Shown here: piece after piece, positions 32,299 to 39,036 of the stretch | Position numbering within the stretch: position 1 is the stretch's first letter | Layout: every line of letters starts with the position of its first letter | Assembly (NCBI GenBank): GCA_017617575.1 | Contig: JAFZVY010000020.1 | Location: 1-39,036 of the forward strand | DNA from: Bacteroidaceae bacterium | GTDB taxonomy: Bacteria; Bacteroidota; Bacteroidia; Bacteroidales; Bacteroidaceae | DNA length: 39,036 nt | Reading direction: 5' to 3' | Translations under genes and position numbers: made by a program | The notes under the pieces: model-generated | The model's database searches: none | The model's input: only the letters and a program-made list of their open reading frames with translations | What the model was told of the DNA's origin: nothing

Positions 32299-33330
32299 AT
32301 GAAAAAAGAAGATACATCTTTACAAGTTCAGCAATTGGATACACTATATAGTGATGTCCGCAAAATCATAGAAACTTCACGCAATAATGCGGTGCGTAGT
32401 GTCGATTTCTGTCGTGTACAGATGTATTGGCACTTAGGACAACGTATATTCGAGGAAGAACAGCACGGAAAGGAGCGTGCTGACTATGGAGCATATCTCA
32501 TCAAGACCCTTGCCAAGCGTCTGGAACCTGAATTCGGAAGCGGATTTGGAGTACGACAATTGGAGCAAAGTCGTCAGTTTTATCGAACATATCCAATTGC
32601 GAACACACTGCGTTCGCAATTGAACTGGAGTCAATACAGAAAACTAATTCAAATAGATGACCCAGACAAGAGAGAATACTACGAATTAGAGTCTGTCAAT
32701 AACGCATGGACTGCACGCGAAACAGAAAGGCAAATCAATTCCATGCTCTATGAACGTCTGTTGATGAGCAACGACAAGGAGAGTGTGCTTGCTGTGGCTC
32801 GTAAGGAACGTATTCCTGAAAGTCCGACAGAAATCATCAAAGACCCTATGGTTCTGGAATTTCTTGGACTTCATAGGGAGAGTAGCTATTACGAGAAGGA
32901 TTTGGAATCTGCAATCATTACTCATCTGACAGATTTTCTCCTTGAAATGGGCAAAGGATTCTCTTTCGTTGCGCGTCAGAAGCGTATCCTGCTCGAAGAC
33001 GATGAGTTTTTTGCAGATCTTGTTTTCTACAACCGCCTGTTGCGTTGCCATGTCGTCATCGAGTTGAAAACAGGAAAACTGACACATCAGGATTTAGGTC
33101 AACTACAAATGTATGTCAATTACTATGACCGTAATGAGAAACTTCCAGATGAGAATCCGACCATTGGAATACTCCTTTGTACGGAGAAAAATGATACGGT
33201 TGTACGTATGACATTACCAGAGGACAGTCAAAACATTTTGGCAAGCGAGTACAAATTGTATCTTCCATCGTCAGAGCAACTTATTGAAGAAATCAATGAG
33301 GTAAAGAAATTGGCACAAAAGAAAGAATAG
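32299..33330 (+). CDS. DUF1016 (YhcG) PD-(D/E)XK nuclease
   Basis: The 343-residue protein belongs to the DUF1016/YhcG family of putative nucleases. The N-terminal half (about 1-160) is the helical DUF1016_N domain (YWHLGQRIFEEEQHGKERADYG, FGVRQLEQSRQFYRTYP, LNWSQYRKLI). The C-terminal half (about 180-335) is the PD-(D/E)XK fold: RQKRILLEDDEFFADLVFYN with Asp 240, then VVIELKTGK with Glu 255 and Lys 257, and Gln 268 in GQLQMYVNYYD. All likely catalytic residues are present. A GTG two codons upstream is possible; the ATG at 32299 is preferred. The gene is richer in A/T-ending codons than its neighbours and sits inside the duplicated gene-end structure, both signs of transfer. Members are widespread and linked by others to mobile DNA; the reaction here is unproven. 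Confidence 0.9.
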   Translation: MKKEDTSLQVQQLDTLYSDVRKIIETSRNNAVRSVDFCRVQMYWHLGQRIFEEEQHGKERADYGAYLIKTLAKRLEPEFGSGFGVRQLEQSRQFYRTYPIANTLRSQLNWSQYRKLIQIDDPDKREYYELESVNNAWTARETERQINSMLYERLLMSNDKESVLAVARKERIPESPTEIIKDPMVLEFLGLHRESSYYEKDLESAIITHLTDFLLEMGKGFSFVARQKRILLEDDEFFADLVFYNRLLRCHVVIELKTGKLTHQDLGQLQMYVNYYDRNEKLPDENPTIGILLCTEKNDTVVRMTLPEDSQNILASEYKLYLPSSEQLIEEINEVKKLAQKKE

Positions 33331-33412
33331 AAAAGTAACATATTTCCATCTAACAGCCAAAAGGAAAGACGAAAAATTAGTATGGTGTGTGGCTGACCAT
33401 AAAGAGAATACA

Positions 33413-33455
33413 ACGAGAGGCAAGCGCATCTAAGCACTTGCCTCTCGTATTTATT
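33413..33455 (+). terminator. Terminator of the DUF1016 gene
   Basis: ACGAGAGGCAAG (33413-33424) pairs perfectly over 12 bp with CTTGCCTCTCGT (33437-33448), followed by ATTTATTA, an imperfect T tract. It ends just before the duplicated gene end. Confidence 0.75.
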
Positions 33456-33476
33456 ACACCAGTTCAGGATATATAA

Positions 33477-33618
33477 TTCCGACAACATCAAGCTCGGAAC
33501 TGATTCCATATCTTTCTTCTACAATCCATACGACATCGCTCCGTATGCACTCGGTAGCACAACCATTTCCTTTGCATACGACGAACTGAAGGGGATAATC
33601 ATTCTTAACGAAAACTAA
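33477..33618 (+). pseudogene. Orphan 3' end of the DUF3298 gene
   Basis: This 142-bp fragment encodes the last 46 residues or so of the DUF3298 protein in frame (DNIKLGTDSISFFYN through DELKGIIILNEN) but has no start. It is identical to the intact gene for 84 nt and then carries synonymous changes ACA, GAC, CTG, AAG, GGG, ATA, ATC, ATT against ACT, GAT, CTC, AAA, GGA, ATC, ATA, ATA. Its stop codon overlaps the stop of the convergent pectate lyase gene, which suggests this is the original gene end and the one upstream is the newcomer. Confidence 0.85.
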
Positions 33619-34601
33619 TAAGAATTATTCACCACTCTTTCCGCTGAGTTTCCCAGCCATGAATAGCCATTTCGGCGTTCATAGCCTATATCTTCTATTC
33701 GTTTTCTTGGTATTCCGTCCCTGTCACAGAAGAATGGTTCTTCCGTTTCAAGGTCATAGTAACGTGCCCATAACAATGGAGCATTAGGTCTGTCAACAAG
33801 ACGGATGTCATATCTGCCGTCCTCAAGTTGGTAACGCTCTACAGCCTTACCATGGATGGCATGAGCTTCCAACCATTCCACGGCACAACGGATAGAGTTT
33901 CTCACTTCCTCAGAAGGATTAGGGATGCTTTTCAACAAAAGCACAATATCCACCGTCTCGCCATGCCCCGTGAGACTTGCAAGCTCAAATGCACGCGCCG
34001 GAGCAGGTAGGAGTGTCACCTCATCATGCTGCTGACACCATACGGTAGGCTTACCATTCTTGCGTACCTGACACGCCAAGATACAATCCACTCCCCTATT
34101 GAATGCAGCCATGGCACGTTTCCTCAACGACCGTCCAATATGCAAAGAAGAATACGCTTCCTTATTCTGCGCCACATCACAAAGAAGGAGCATGACATTC
34201 ACCATAGCATTATCATTGAAGGTAATCCTTGACGAATACTTGGCATCTTTCCTCGCAGGAAAGAACTGAGGCCATCCACCATTATCGTATTGCATATCCA
34301 AGAGATAATGCAATCCACGAATGAAAGCATCACGATAACGCTTATCGTGCGTCTCCGCATACGCCCCTGCAAGCACCTTCATCTCCGTGGTAGTAGCACC
34401 ATTGTCTATGGTAGAGCCAATGCCAGTCTTCATACACTTATTCATGTATGCTGCATCAACACCTTTCAGCCAGTCTTGGTTCTTAACCCAACCACCAGAC
34501 GGCATCTGATACTTGACAATGGAATCAGCAAGCGCCACGTTCTGTGCCTTCACCAATTGAAACGGAAGGGACATCAACAATATGAAAGGAACTATTTTCA
34601 T
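33615..34601 (-). CDS. pelA: Secreted pectate lyase, PL10 family
   Basis: The 328-residue enzyme has a signal peptide (MKIVPFILLMSLPFQLVKAQ) and matches polysaccharide lyase family 10 pectate lyases, which cleave polygalacturonate by beta-elimination with calcium. Recognisable motifs are YQMPSGGWVKNQDW, STIDNGATTTEM, YDNGGWPQFFPARKDAKYSS, TFNDNAMVNVM, WCQQHDEVTL and the C-terminal ARYYDLETEEPFFCDRDG. Length is normal. It is presumably periplasmic or exported. It is convergent with the DUF3298 remnant, the two stop codons overlapping. Confidence 0.92.
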   Translation of the reverse strand: MKIVPFILLMSLPFQLVKAQNVALADSIVKYQMPSGGWVKNQDWLKGVDAAYMNKCMKTGIGSTIDNGATTTEMKVLAGAYAETHDKRYRDAFIRGLHYLLDMQYDNGGWPQFFPARKDAKYSSRITFNDNAMVNVMLLLCDVAQNKEAYSSLHIGRSLRKRAMAAFNRGVDCILACQVRKNGKPTVWCQQHDEVTLLPAPARAFELASLTGHGETVDIVLLLKSIPNPSEEVRNSIRCAVEWLEAHAIHGKAVERYQLEDGRYDIRLVDRPNAPLLWARYYDLETEEPFFCDRDGIPRKRIEDIGYERRNGYSWLGNSAERVVNNSY

Positions 34602-34628
34602 TCTGCTTTTTTCAATGAGTATTTTTGA

Positions 34629-34795
34629 AACACAGAGAGCACAGAGAACACAGAGTTTTTATTCTTAGTTATCAGATTTATTTAGAGTTCACGGAGGTCG
34701 CTTGTGCTCCGTGTAGCTCTCAGAACAAACTCGCTGAGACGACAAGTTACTTTGCTTTTTCCGAACGGCTCTGTGTTCTCTGTGCTCTCTGCGTT
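34629..34795. repeat. Inverted CACAGAG array element, long core (9-nt pitch)
   Basis: Left units AACACAGAG, AGCACAGAG, AACACAGAG (34629-34655); right units CTCTGTGTT, CTCTGTGCT, CTCTGCGTT (34769-34795). The 113-nt core contains a further CACGGAG/CTCCGTG pair. It lies between the permease gene and the start of pelA and fills that gap. Confidence 0.75.
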
Positions 34796-34812
34796 TAAGA
34801 GATAACCAATTT

Positions 34813-36057
34813 TTACTCAAACTTCATTGTGCGTGCAGGAGCACTAATGCCGATGAAGAATGATGAGCCGAATATGACGAGGGATGATACGACAAGTGTC
34901 ATGATATTAAGGAATACGACCTGTAGCCAGTCAATATAGACAGGTACGGAGTCAAGGTAATATACAGCTGCGTCCAACTTAACAACAGAGAACTGCTGCT
35001 GGACGAAGCAGATGAGCAAGCCGAAGGCATTGCCAAGAACCATACCCTTGCCTACGAGTATGACGGCATAGTGGAAGAACACCTTGCGCACTCCCATGTT
35101 TGTCATTCCAAGTGCCTTGAGGAGTCCAATCATGTTGATGCGCTCAAGCATGACGATAAGGAGTCCTGACACAACGGTGAAGCTTGACACGAAGAGCATA
35201 AGGATGAGAATCATGACCACGTTCATGTCAAGAACAGAGAGCCATGAGAAGGTATGTGGCGACAGTTCCTTGATGGAGAAAGCACCATATATCACGCCAT
35301 TACTGTCACGTGAACCATATATCACGCTATGCATCTCGGCTGCCTTTTCCTGTACACGACTGAAATCGTTCACCTTCATCTCGATACCTGACACCATATC
35401 CTCTTCCCAGCCATTGAGACGGCGAACGGTATATATATCGGTAAGTACGTTTACCTTGTCATATTCCACAAGGTTGGTCTCGTATATACCATATACATTA
35501 AGGCGACGGGCACGCATACCTGTCTTTCCGTCGAGGAAATAGGCATAGACCTTATCGCCAAGGTGAAGACCAAGGTCGGATGCAATCTTCTTGCTAAGAA
35601 GGATATTGTTGGACGATTTCTTGCTGCTGAACTCTGGGACAGCACCTTCGACGAGGTACTTATGGAAGAAGGCTGTGTCGTAGTCCTCTCCCACTCCCTT
35701 GAACGTCACTCCGCAGAAATCTTCCTCGGTCTTGAGTATTCCGAGCTTTGAAGCGTATGTCTGCCTGCTCTCAATACCGTCAAACATATCGAGAACCTTG
35801 CGAAGGGAGTCATTATAGAGCACAGGCATCATCTCATACTGCTGTGTCTGAGTGAGACTGACCACCTGTATATGTGAGCCAAAACCTATGACCTTACTGC
35901 TCACCTCACGCTTGAAGCCAAGGACAACGGAGAGGCTGACAATCATCACGGCAAGACCTACAGCAATACCGAGCATTGCTATACGCACAGCAGGGCGAGA
36001 AAATCTTTTCTCGCCCTCCGTGTTTGAATATATCTTTCTTGCTATGAAACTGTACAC
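34813..36057 (-). CDS. LolC/LolE-type ABC permease (FtsX-like)
   Basis: The 414-residue inner-membrane protein has the lipoprotein-release permease layout. An N-terminal membrane segment after a basic start (SRPAVRIAMLGIAVGLAVMIVSLSVVLGF, about residues 22-50) is followed by a large periplasmic domain (about 55-270, GFGSHIQVVSLTQTQQYEM). Three C-terminal membrane segments with the FtsX pattern follow (VVMILILMLFVSSFTVVSGL, IGLLKALGMTNMGVRKVFF, and a final VVFLNIMTLVVSSLVIF). The ATPase and outer-membrane partners are not in this window. Family members move lipoproteins from the inner membrane toward the outer membrane. Confidence 0.85.
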   Translation of the reverse strand: MYSFIARKIYSNTEGEKRFSRPAVRIAMLGIAVGLAVMIVSLSVVLGFKREVSSKVIGFGSHIQVVSLTQTQQYEMMPVLYNDSLRKVLDMFDGIESRQTYASKLGILKTEEDFCGVTFKGVGEDYDTAFFHKYLVEGAVPEFSSKKSSNNILLSKKIASDLGLHLGDKVYAYFLDGKTGMRARRLNVYGIYETNLVEYDKVNVLTDIYTVRRLNGWEEDMVSGIEMKVNDFSRVQEKAAEMHSVIYGSRDSNGVIYGAFSIKELSPHTFSWLSVLDMNVVMILILMLFVSSFTVVSGLLIVMLERINMIGLLKALGMTNMGVRKVFFHYAVILVGKGMVLGNAFGLLICFVQQQFSVVKLDAAVYYLDSVPVYIDWLQVVFLNIMTLVVSSLVIFGSSFFIGISAPARTMKFE

Positions 36058-36128
36058 CTCTAAAAATTAAAAATTATAAATTAAAAATTATAAAACTTGT
36101 TCGCGTCAAAGTTATGCGCAGCACGTAC

Positions 36129-36216
36129 CAATTAGAAAAACAAAAGAAAACATAGGAAAACAAAAGAAAACACTTTTGAGAAACAAAAATTTTCTTAAAT
36201 TTTCTAAATTTTCGTT
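36129..36216. repeat. AAACAAAAGAAAAC tandem plus TTTTC element
   Basis: AAAACAAAAGAAAACA is repeated about 20 nt apart, as at 7546-7585, followed by a TTTTC element (36190-36216). Upstream (36061-36095) are A/T-rich 15-nt repeats of AAAAATTATAAATTA type. No gene is visible in 36058-36364. Confidence 0.55.
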
Positions 36217-36253
36217 AGCATCCAATAATCGAACAGACTATCTAAAAGCTCCT

Positions 36254-36315
36254 CCCCTCGGGCGAATGAGGGCATAGAAGAGAGACTGAATGTCTCTCTG
36301 CCCCGAAATGAGGGG
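36254..36315. repeat. Nested palindrome CCCCTC/GAGGGG
   Basis: CCCCTC (36254-36259) and GAGGGG (36310-36315) enclose AGAGAGAC (36279-36286) and GTCTCTCT (36292-36299), a REP-like stem loop just past the 3' end of the aminotransferase gene. It may act as its transcript end. Confidence 0.5.
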
Positions 36316-36364
36316 ATAGCAATTACTTGCTCGACGGTGGGCAAAGGTTGGGAGGGGGCCAGCC

Positions 36365-37564
36365 CTACTCCGTCCTTCCTGGGTATGCCTCAAGAGCCTT
36401 GCGGAGTACGAAGAGAGCACGCACAAGGTCTTCCTTCTTGAGAACGTATGCAATACGCACCTCGTTCTTTCCTGAACCCGGGGTTGTATAGAAGCCTGAT
36501 GCTGGAGCCATCATGACGGTCTCGCCTTCGTAGTTGAACTCAGAGAGACACCATGCACAGAACTTCTCACAGTCATCCACAGGAAGCTTTGCCACCGTGT
36601 AGAACGCTCCCATTGGTATTGGAGAATAGACGCCCGGAATACGATTGAGACCGTCAATAAGGCACTTACGACGTTCCACATATTCATCATATACCTCGCG
36701 GCTGTATTCTTCTGGTGCGTCAAGGCTTGCCTCCGCAACAATCTGTCCGATAAGTGGTGGAGAGAGACGTGCCTGACAGAACTTCATGACTGCCTTGCGA
36801 ATCTCCTCATTCTTTGTGATGAGTGCACCAATACGGATACCGCACTCACTATATCTCTTGCTGACAGAGTCAATAAGGACTACGTTATTCTCAATGCCCT
36901 CAAGGTGACACGCAGATATATAAGGTGAGCCAGTATAGATAAACTCACGATATACCTCGTCAGAGAACAGATAGAGGTCGTACTTCTTCACGAGGTCACG
37001 TATCTGGTTCATCTCACGGCGTGTGTAAAGATATCCCGTTGGGTTGTTCGGATTACAGATAAGGATGGCACGTGTGCGCTCGTTTATGAGTTCCTCGAAC
37101 TTCTCAACCTTTGGAAGAGAGAATCCTTCATCGATGGTAGTGGCTATTGTACGGATAACCGCACCCGCCGAGATGGCGAATGCCATGTAGTTGGCGTATG
37201 CTGGTTCTGGCACAATAATCTCGTCACCCGGGTTCAGACATGAGAGGAAAGCGAAGAGCACAGCCTCAGAACCACCACTTGTGATGATGATGTCGTCAGC
37301 AGTAAGATTGATATCATACTTCTTGTAGTAGCCAACAAGCTTTTCCCTATATGAACGATATCCCTGGGAAGGACTATACTCAAGAATCTTTCTGTCGATA
37401 TTCTTGATAGCATCAAGCGCAACCTGAGGAGTAGGAAGGTCAGGCTGTCCAATGTTCAAGTGATAAACATGGACACCACGCTTTTTTGCGTCTTCTGCAA
37501 GCGGAGCCAATTTTCGGATTGGCGAGCTTGGCATCTCTGTTCCGCGAATTGATATCTTTGGCAT
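36365..37564 (-). CDS. PLP-dependent aminotransferase (class I/II)
   Basis: The 399-residue protein is a class I/II aminotransferase. The N-terminal part carries HLNIGQPDLPTPQVALDAI, then the PLP-phosphate region SGGSEAVLFAF (about residues 95-105). It then has the ICNPNNPTGYLYTRREM motif (about 170-186), FSDEVYREFIY (Asp binding the PLP nitrogen) and the PLP lysine in SVSKRYSECGIRIG (about 235-248). The C-terminal arginine is probably in NEVRIAYVLKKEDL. Substrate not assignable: aspartate-type or a related amino acid. The gene is divergent from aguB. Confidence 0.9.
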   Translation of the reverse strand: MPKISIRGTEMPSSPIRKLAPLAEDAKKRGVHVYHLNIGQPDLPTPQVALDAIKNIDRKILEYSPSQGYRSYREKLVGYYKKYDINLTADDIIITSGGSEAVLFAFLSCLNPGDEIIVPEPAYANYMAFAISAGAVIRTIATTIDEGFSLPKVEKFEELINERTRAILICNPNNPTGYLYTRREMNQIRDLVKKYDLYLFSDEVYREFIYTGSPYISACHLEGIENNVVLIDSVSKRYSECGIRIGALITKNEEIRKAVMKFCQARLSPPLIGQIVAEASLDAPEEYSREVYDEYVERRKCLIDGLNRIPGVYSPIPMGAFYTVAKLPVDDCEKFCAWCLSEFNYEGETVMMAPASGFYTTPGSGKNEVRIAYVLKKEDLVRALFVLRKALEAYPGRTE

Positions 37565-37628
37565 TTAATTGTATTTTATTGCTGTATGTGTAGTTTAGAT
37601 GCAGGGGCTCCCCTGCGCATAAGTCGTG

Positions 37629-37636
37629 CAAAGATA
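37629..37636 (-). promoter_or_regulatory. Possible -7 box for the aminotransferase gene
   Basis: On the minus strand this reads TATCTTTG, about 65 bp upstream of the start; the -33 element is unclear. Confidence 0.45.
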
Positions 37637-37679
37637 AGGAATTTTATTGGGAAAGCGGTTATATATGAATAAAAAATCG

Positions 37680-37687
37680 TAATTTTG
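37680..37687 (+). promoter_or_regulatory. Possible -7 box for aguB
   Basis: TAATTTTG matches TAnnTTTG, 17 bp before the aguB ATG, giving a very short leader; no clear -33 box. Confidence 0.4.
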
Positions 37688-37704
37688 CCGAAAATTTTAA
37701 TAAA

Positions 37705-38580
37705 ATGAAAGTAGGAATAATACAGCAGTCTTGTTCAGGCGATGTAAACGCCAACAAGGAGAAACTTGCAAACAATATCAGAGAAGTGGCAAAGAAAGGT
37801 GCGGAACTCGTGGTACTTCAGGAACTTCACAACTCACTTTACTTCTGCCAGACAGAGAACACGCAACTATTCGACCTTGCAGAGCCAATACCCGGTCCTT
37901 CAACCGAGTTCTATGGCGCGATAGCAAAGGAATGCGGCGTGGTTCTCGTCACTTCACTCTTCGAGCGCAGAGCGGCAGGACTCTACCACAACACAGCCGT
38001 TGTCTTTGAGAAAGACGGCACAATAGCAGGAAAGTATCGCAAGATGCACATTCCTGACGACCCTGCATACTACGAGAAGTTCTACTTCACACCTGGCGAC
38101 ATGGGCTTCCACCCAATACAGACAAGCGTGGGCAAGCTGGGCGTACAGGTATGCTGGGATCAGTGGTATCCAGAGGGAGCACGCCTCATGGCACTTCAGG
38201 GAGCTGAGTTACTCATCTACCCTACTGCCATCGGATACGAGAGTTCAGACACTGAGGACGAGCAGGAACGTCAGCGCGAAGCATGGACAACAGTTCAGAG
38301 AGGTCATGCAGTAGCCAACGGCATACCTGTCATTGCCGTAAACAGGACAGGTCACGAGCCAGACCCATCAGGTCAGACAAACGGCATACAGTTCTGGGGA
38401 AGCAGCTTCGTGGCAGGTCCTCAAGGAGAGCTTCTCTATCGTGCACCAAAGGACGAGGAGGTGAACCAAATCGTCGAGATAGACATGAAGCGCAGCGAGA
38501 ACGTAAGACGTTGGTGGCCATTCCTCCGCGACCGCAGAATAGAAGAGTTTGGTGGATTGACTAAAAGATTCATTGATTGA
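37705..38580 (+). CDS. aguB: N-carbamoylputrescine amidase
   Basis: The 291-residue nitrilase-superfamily enzyme converts N-carbamoylputrescine to putrescine, CO2 and ammonia in polyamine synthesis. The catalytic triad is visible: Glu 40 in VVLQELHNSLYFCQ, Lys 113 in KYRKMHIPDDP and Cys 150 in VQVCWDQWYPEGARL. AguB-specific motifs are PGPSTEFYG, YYEKFYFTPGD, IYPTAIGYE and NGIQFWGSSFVAGPQGE. Length is normal. The usual partner, agmatine deiminase (aguA), would be expected next; none is in this window, and a strong terminator follows, so it is probably elsewhere or beyond the array downstream. Confidence 0.93.
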   Translation: MKVGIIQQSCSGDVNANKEKLANNIREVAKKGAELVVLQELHNSLYFCQTENTQLFDLAEPIPGPSTEFYGAIAKECGVVLVTSLFERRAAGLYHNTAVVFEKDGTIAGKYRKMHIPDDPAYYEKFYFTPGDMGFHPIQTSVGKLGVQVCWDQWYPEGARLMALQGAELLIYPTAIGYESSDTEDEQERQREAWTTVQRGHAVANGIPVIAVNRTGHEPDPSGQTNGIQFWGSSFVAGPQGELLYRAPKDEEVNQIVEIDMKRSENVRRWWPFLRDRRIEEFGGLTKRFID

Positions 38581-38590
38581 ACAAAAAACA

Positions 38591-38641
38591 CCCTGTATGG
38601 CTGGACGGAATAAGTCAGGCCGTACAGGGCGACTTTTTTTT
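38591..38641 (+). terminator. Terminator after aguB
   Basis: CCCTGTATGGC (38591-38601) pairs with GCCGTACAGGG (38619-38629), with one G-T pair, followed by GCGAC and eight T. Confidence 0.88.
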
Positions 38642-38714
38642 CAGAAGCCGCTCCCTTAAAAACTTGTGTTTTCCATGCTTCCATGGGATTATAAAATTAA
38701 ACCGTACAGGTCAC

Positions 38715-39036
38715 ATTTCGTTCATCTTCCGTTGTTCATTCGTAGTGACTTTTTTGTGTCTCTACTATTTCTCTGCTAATTCTCTACTATTTCTCCGCTA
38801 TAATAGTAGAGCCATAGTGGTGTCACTTCGGTGTCATAGCGAAGGCATGACGAAATCATGACATTAGTGGTTCGTAGCCAGTACGTACGGGTACGTACTC
38901 TCAGTACGTCCCCAACGTACTGGGAGTACGCTCGCCACGTACTACGAGTACGTTCGCGACGTATTTTCGCCCTTTCCCTTACCTTCCCCTTAGGTGTGCC
39001 TTATGTGTCTGTTCAGTTGCTAAGGGAAACTAAGGA
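38715..39036. repeat. Degenerate 11-nt pitch array running off the window
   Basis: From about 38715 to the end the sequence reads as consecutive 11-nt units that change gradually. Examples: TCTCTACTATT, TCTCTGCTAAT, TCTCTACTATT, TCTCCGCTATA (38759-38802). Next: ATAGTGGTGTC, ACTTCGGTGTC, ATAGCGAAGGC, ATGACGAAATC. Then CCAGTACGTAC, GGGTACGTACT, CTCAGTACGTC, CCCAACGTACT, GGGAGTACGCT, CGCCACGTACT, ACGAGTACGTT, CGCGACGTATT (38878-38965). Last: TTACCTTCCCC, TTAGGTGTGCC, TTATGTGTCTG, TTCAGTTGCTA. Alternate units make a 22-bp period with CGTACTnnnAGTACG palindromes at 38894, 38916 and 38938. No convincing gene is seen. Confidence 0.7.

Larger units (their letters stand above)
31737..33476 (+). mobile_element. 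Putative DUF1016 nuclease cassette inserted in a gene end
   Basis: The segment is bounded by two direct copies of the DUF3298 gene end: 31737-31820 is identical to 33477-33560 over 84 nt, then the two diverge only at synonymous third positions for the next 43 nt. The 1740-bp unit carries the 3' end of the host gene, a repeat-rich leader (composite repeat 31880-31958 and an 11-nt array 32055-32098), the DUF1016 nuclease gene and its terminator. No integrase or transposase is present. The layout resembles integration at a gene 3' end with restoration of the gene, or insertion with long target duplication. That it moves is an inference. Confidence 0.6.

Noticed and set aside
38577-38861. 94-codon open frame after aguB
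   Set aside because: It starts inside the aguB stop region, runs through the terminator hairpin and into the 11-nt array, and encodes no recognisable protein.
38878-38965. CRISPR array
   Set aside because: The period is 11/22 bp with no room for spacers, units drift in sequence, and no cas gene is present.
1-39036. tRNA or rRNA genes
   Set aside because: No cloverleaf with conserved T-loop sequence and no rRNA signature was recognised on either strand by eye; a covariance-model scan would settle it.

Overview
The window looks like a chromosome segment from a Bacteroidales bacterium, most likely Prevotella sensu lato (Prevotellaceae). The evidence is the Bacteroidetes-type promoters (TTTG, 19 bp, TAnnTTTG), starts preceded by A/T-rich sequence instead of Shine-Dalgarno sites, a type IX secretion Plug homologue, secreted glycan-degrading enzymes with a short C-terminal tail typical of Prevotella secreted proteins, and Bacteroidales families (histone-like HU-domain protein, BT4734/VirE primase-helicase). 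The genus call is an inference; there is no rRNA or other marker here.

Layout. 1-2520: tail of an unknown gene, then a two-gene primase/helicase module (BT4734-like N-terminal protein and VirE-type ATPase) followed by an iteron-like array. 2978-5482: GH27 alpha-galactosidase. 5891-6376: HU-like protein with its own promoter. 6742-9868: uridine kinase, esterase and a twin-ABC ATPase. 10100-17157: T9SS Plug protein, a large secreted golvesin/amidase-like protein, a small unknown protein and the radical SAM protein YgiQ. 17610-20393: fabD and a GH13 amylase. 20796-24467: a 1223-residue secreted modular protein. 24871-28219: a tight TMEM43 / secreted protein / AAA+ operon. 28491-30772: a cytidylyltransferase-GHMP kinase fusion, a lipoprotein and a membrane protein. 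31138-33618: a DUF3298 lipoprotein gene whose 3' end is duplicated on both sides of a DUF1016 (YhcG) PD-(D/E)XK nuclease gene. 33615-38580: pectate lyase, LolC/E-type permease, aminotransferase and N-carbamoylputrescine amidase.

Most genes are ordinary housekeeping and glycan-use genes. Two things stand out. First, the DUF1016 gene sits in a roughly 1.74-kb cassette that appears to have entered the 3' end of a host gene while restoring that gene with a recoded end: 84 identical nt are followed by eight successive differences that are all third-position and synonymous. Second, the intergenic DNA is full of degenerate arrays with fixed short pitch (7, 8, 9, 10, 11 and 22 nt). Several are built as an array, a core, and the inverted array. 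The clearest are a 13-unit, 9-nt CTAG array at 28307-28423 and an 11-nt array running off the right end from about 38715. Short versions of the same families recur between genes, beside signal-peptide codons and inside the nuclease cassette.

No rRNA, tRNA, CRISPR array, transposase, integrase or riboswitch was recognised. Assignments rest on reading motifs by eye; nothing was searched or folded computationally.
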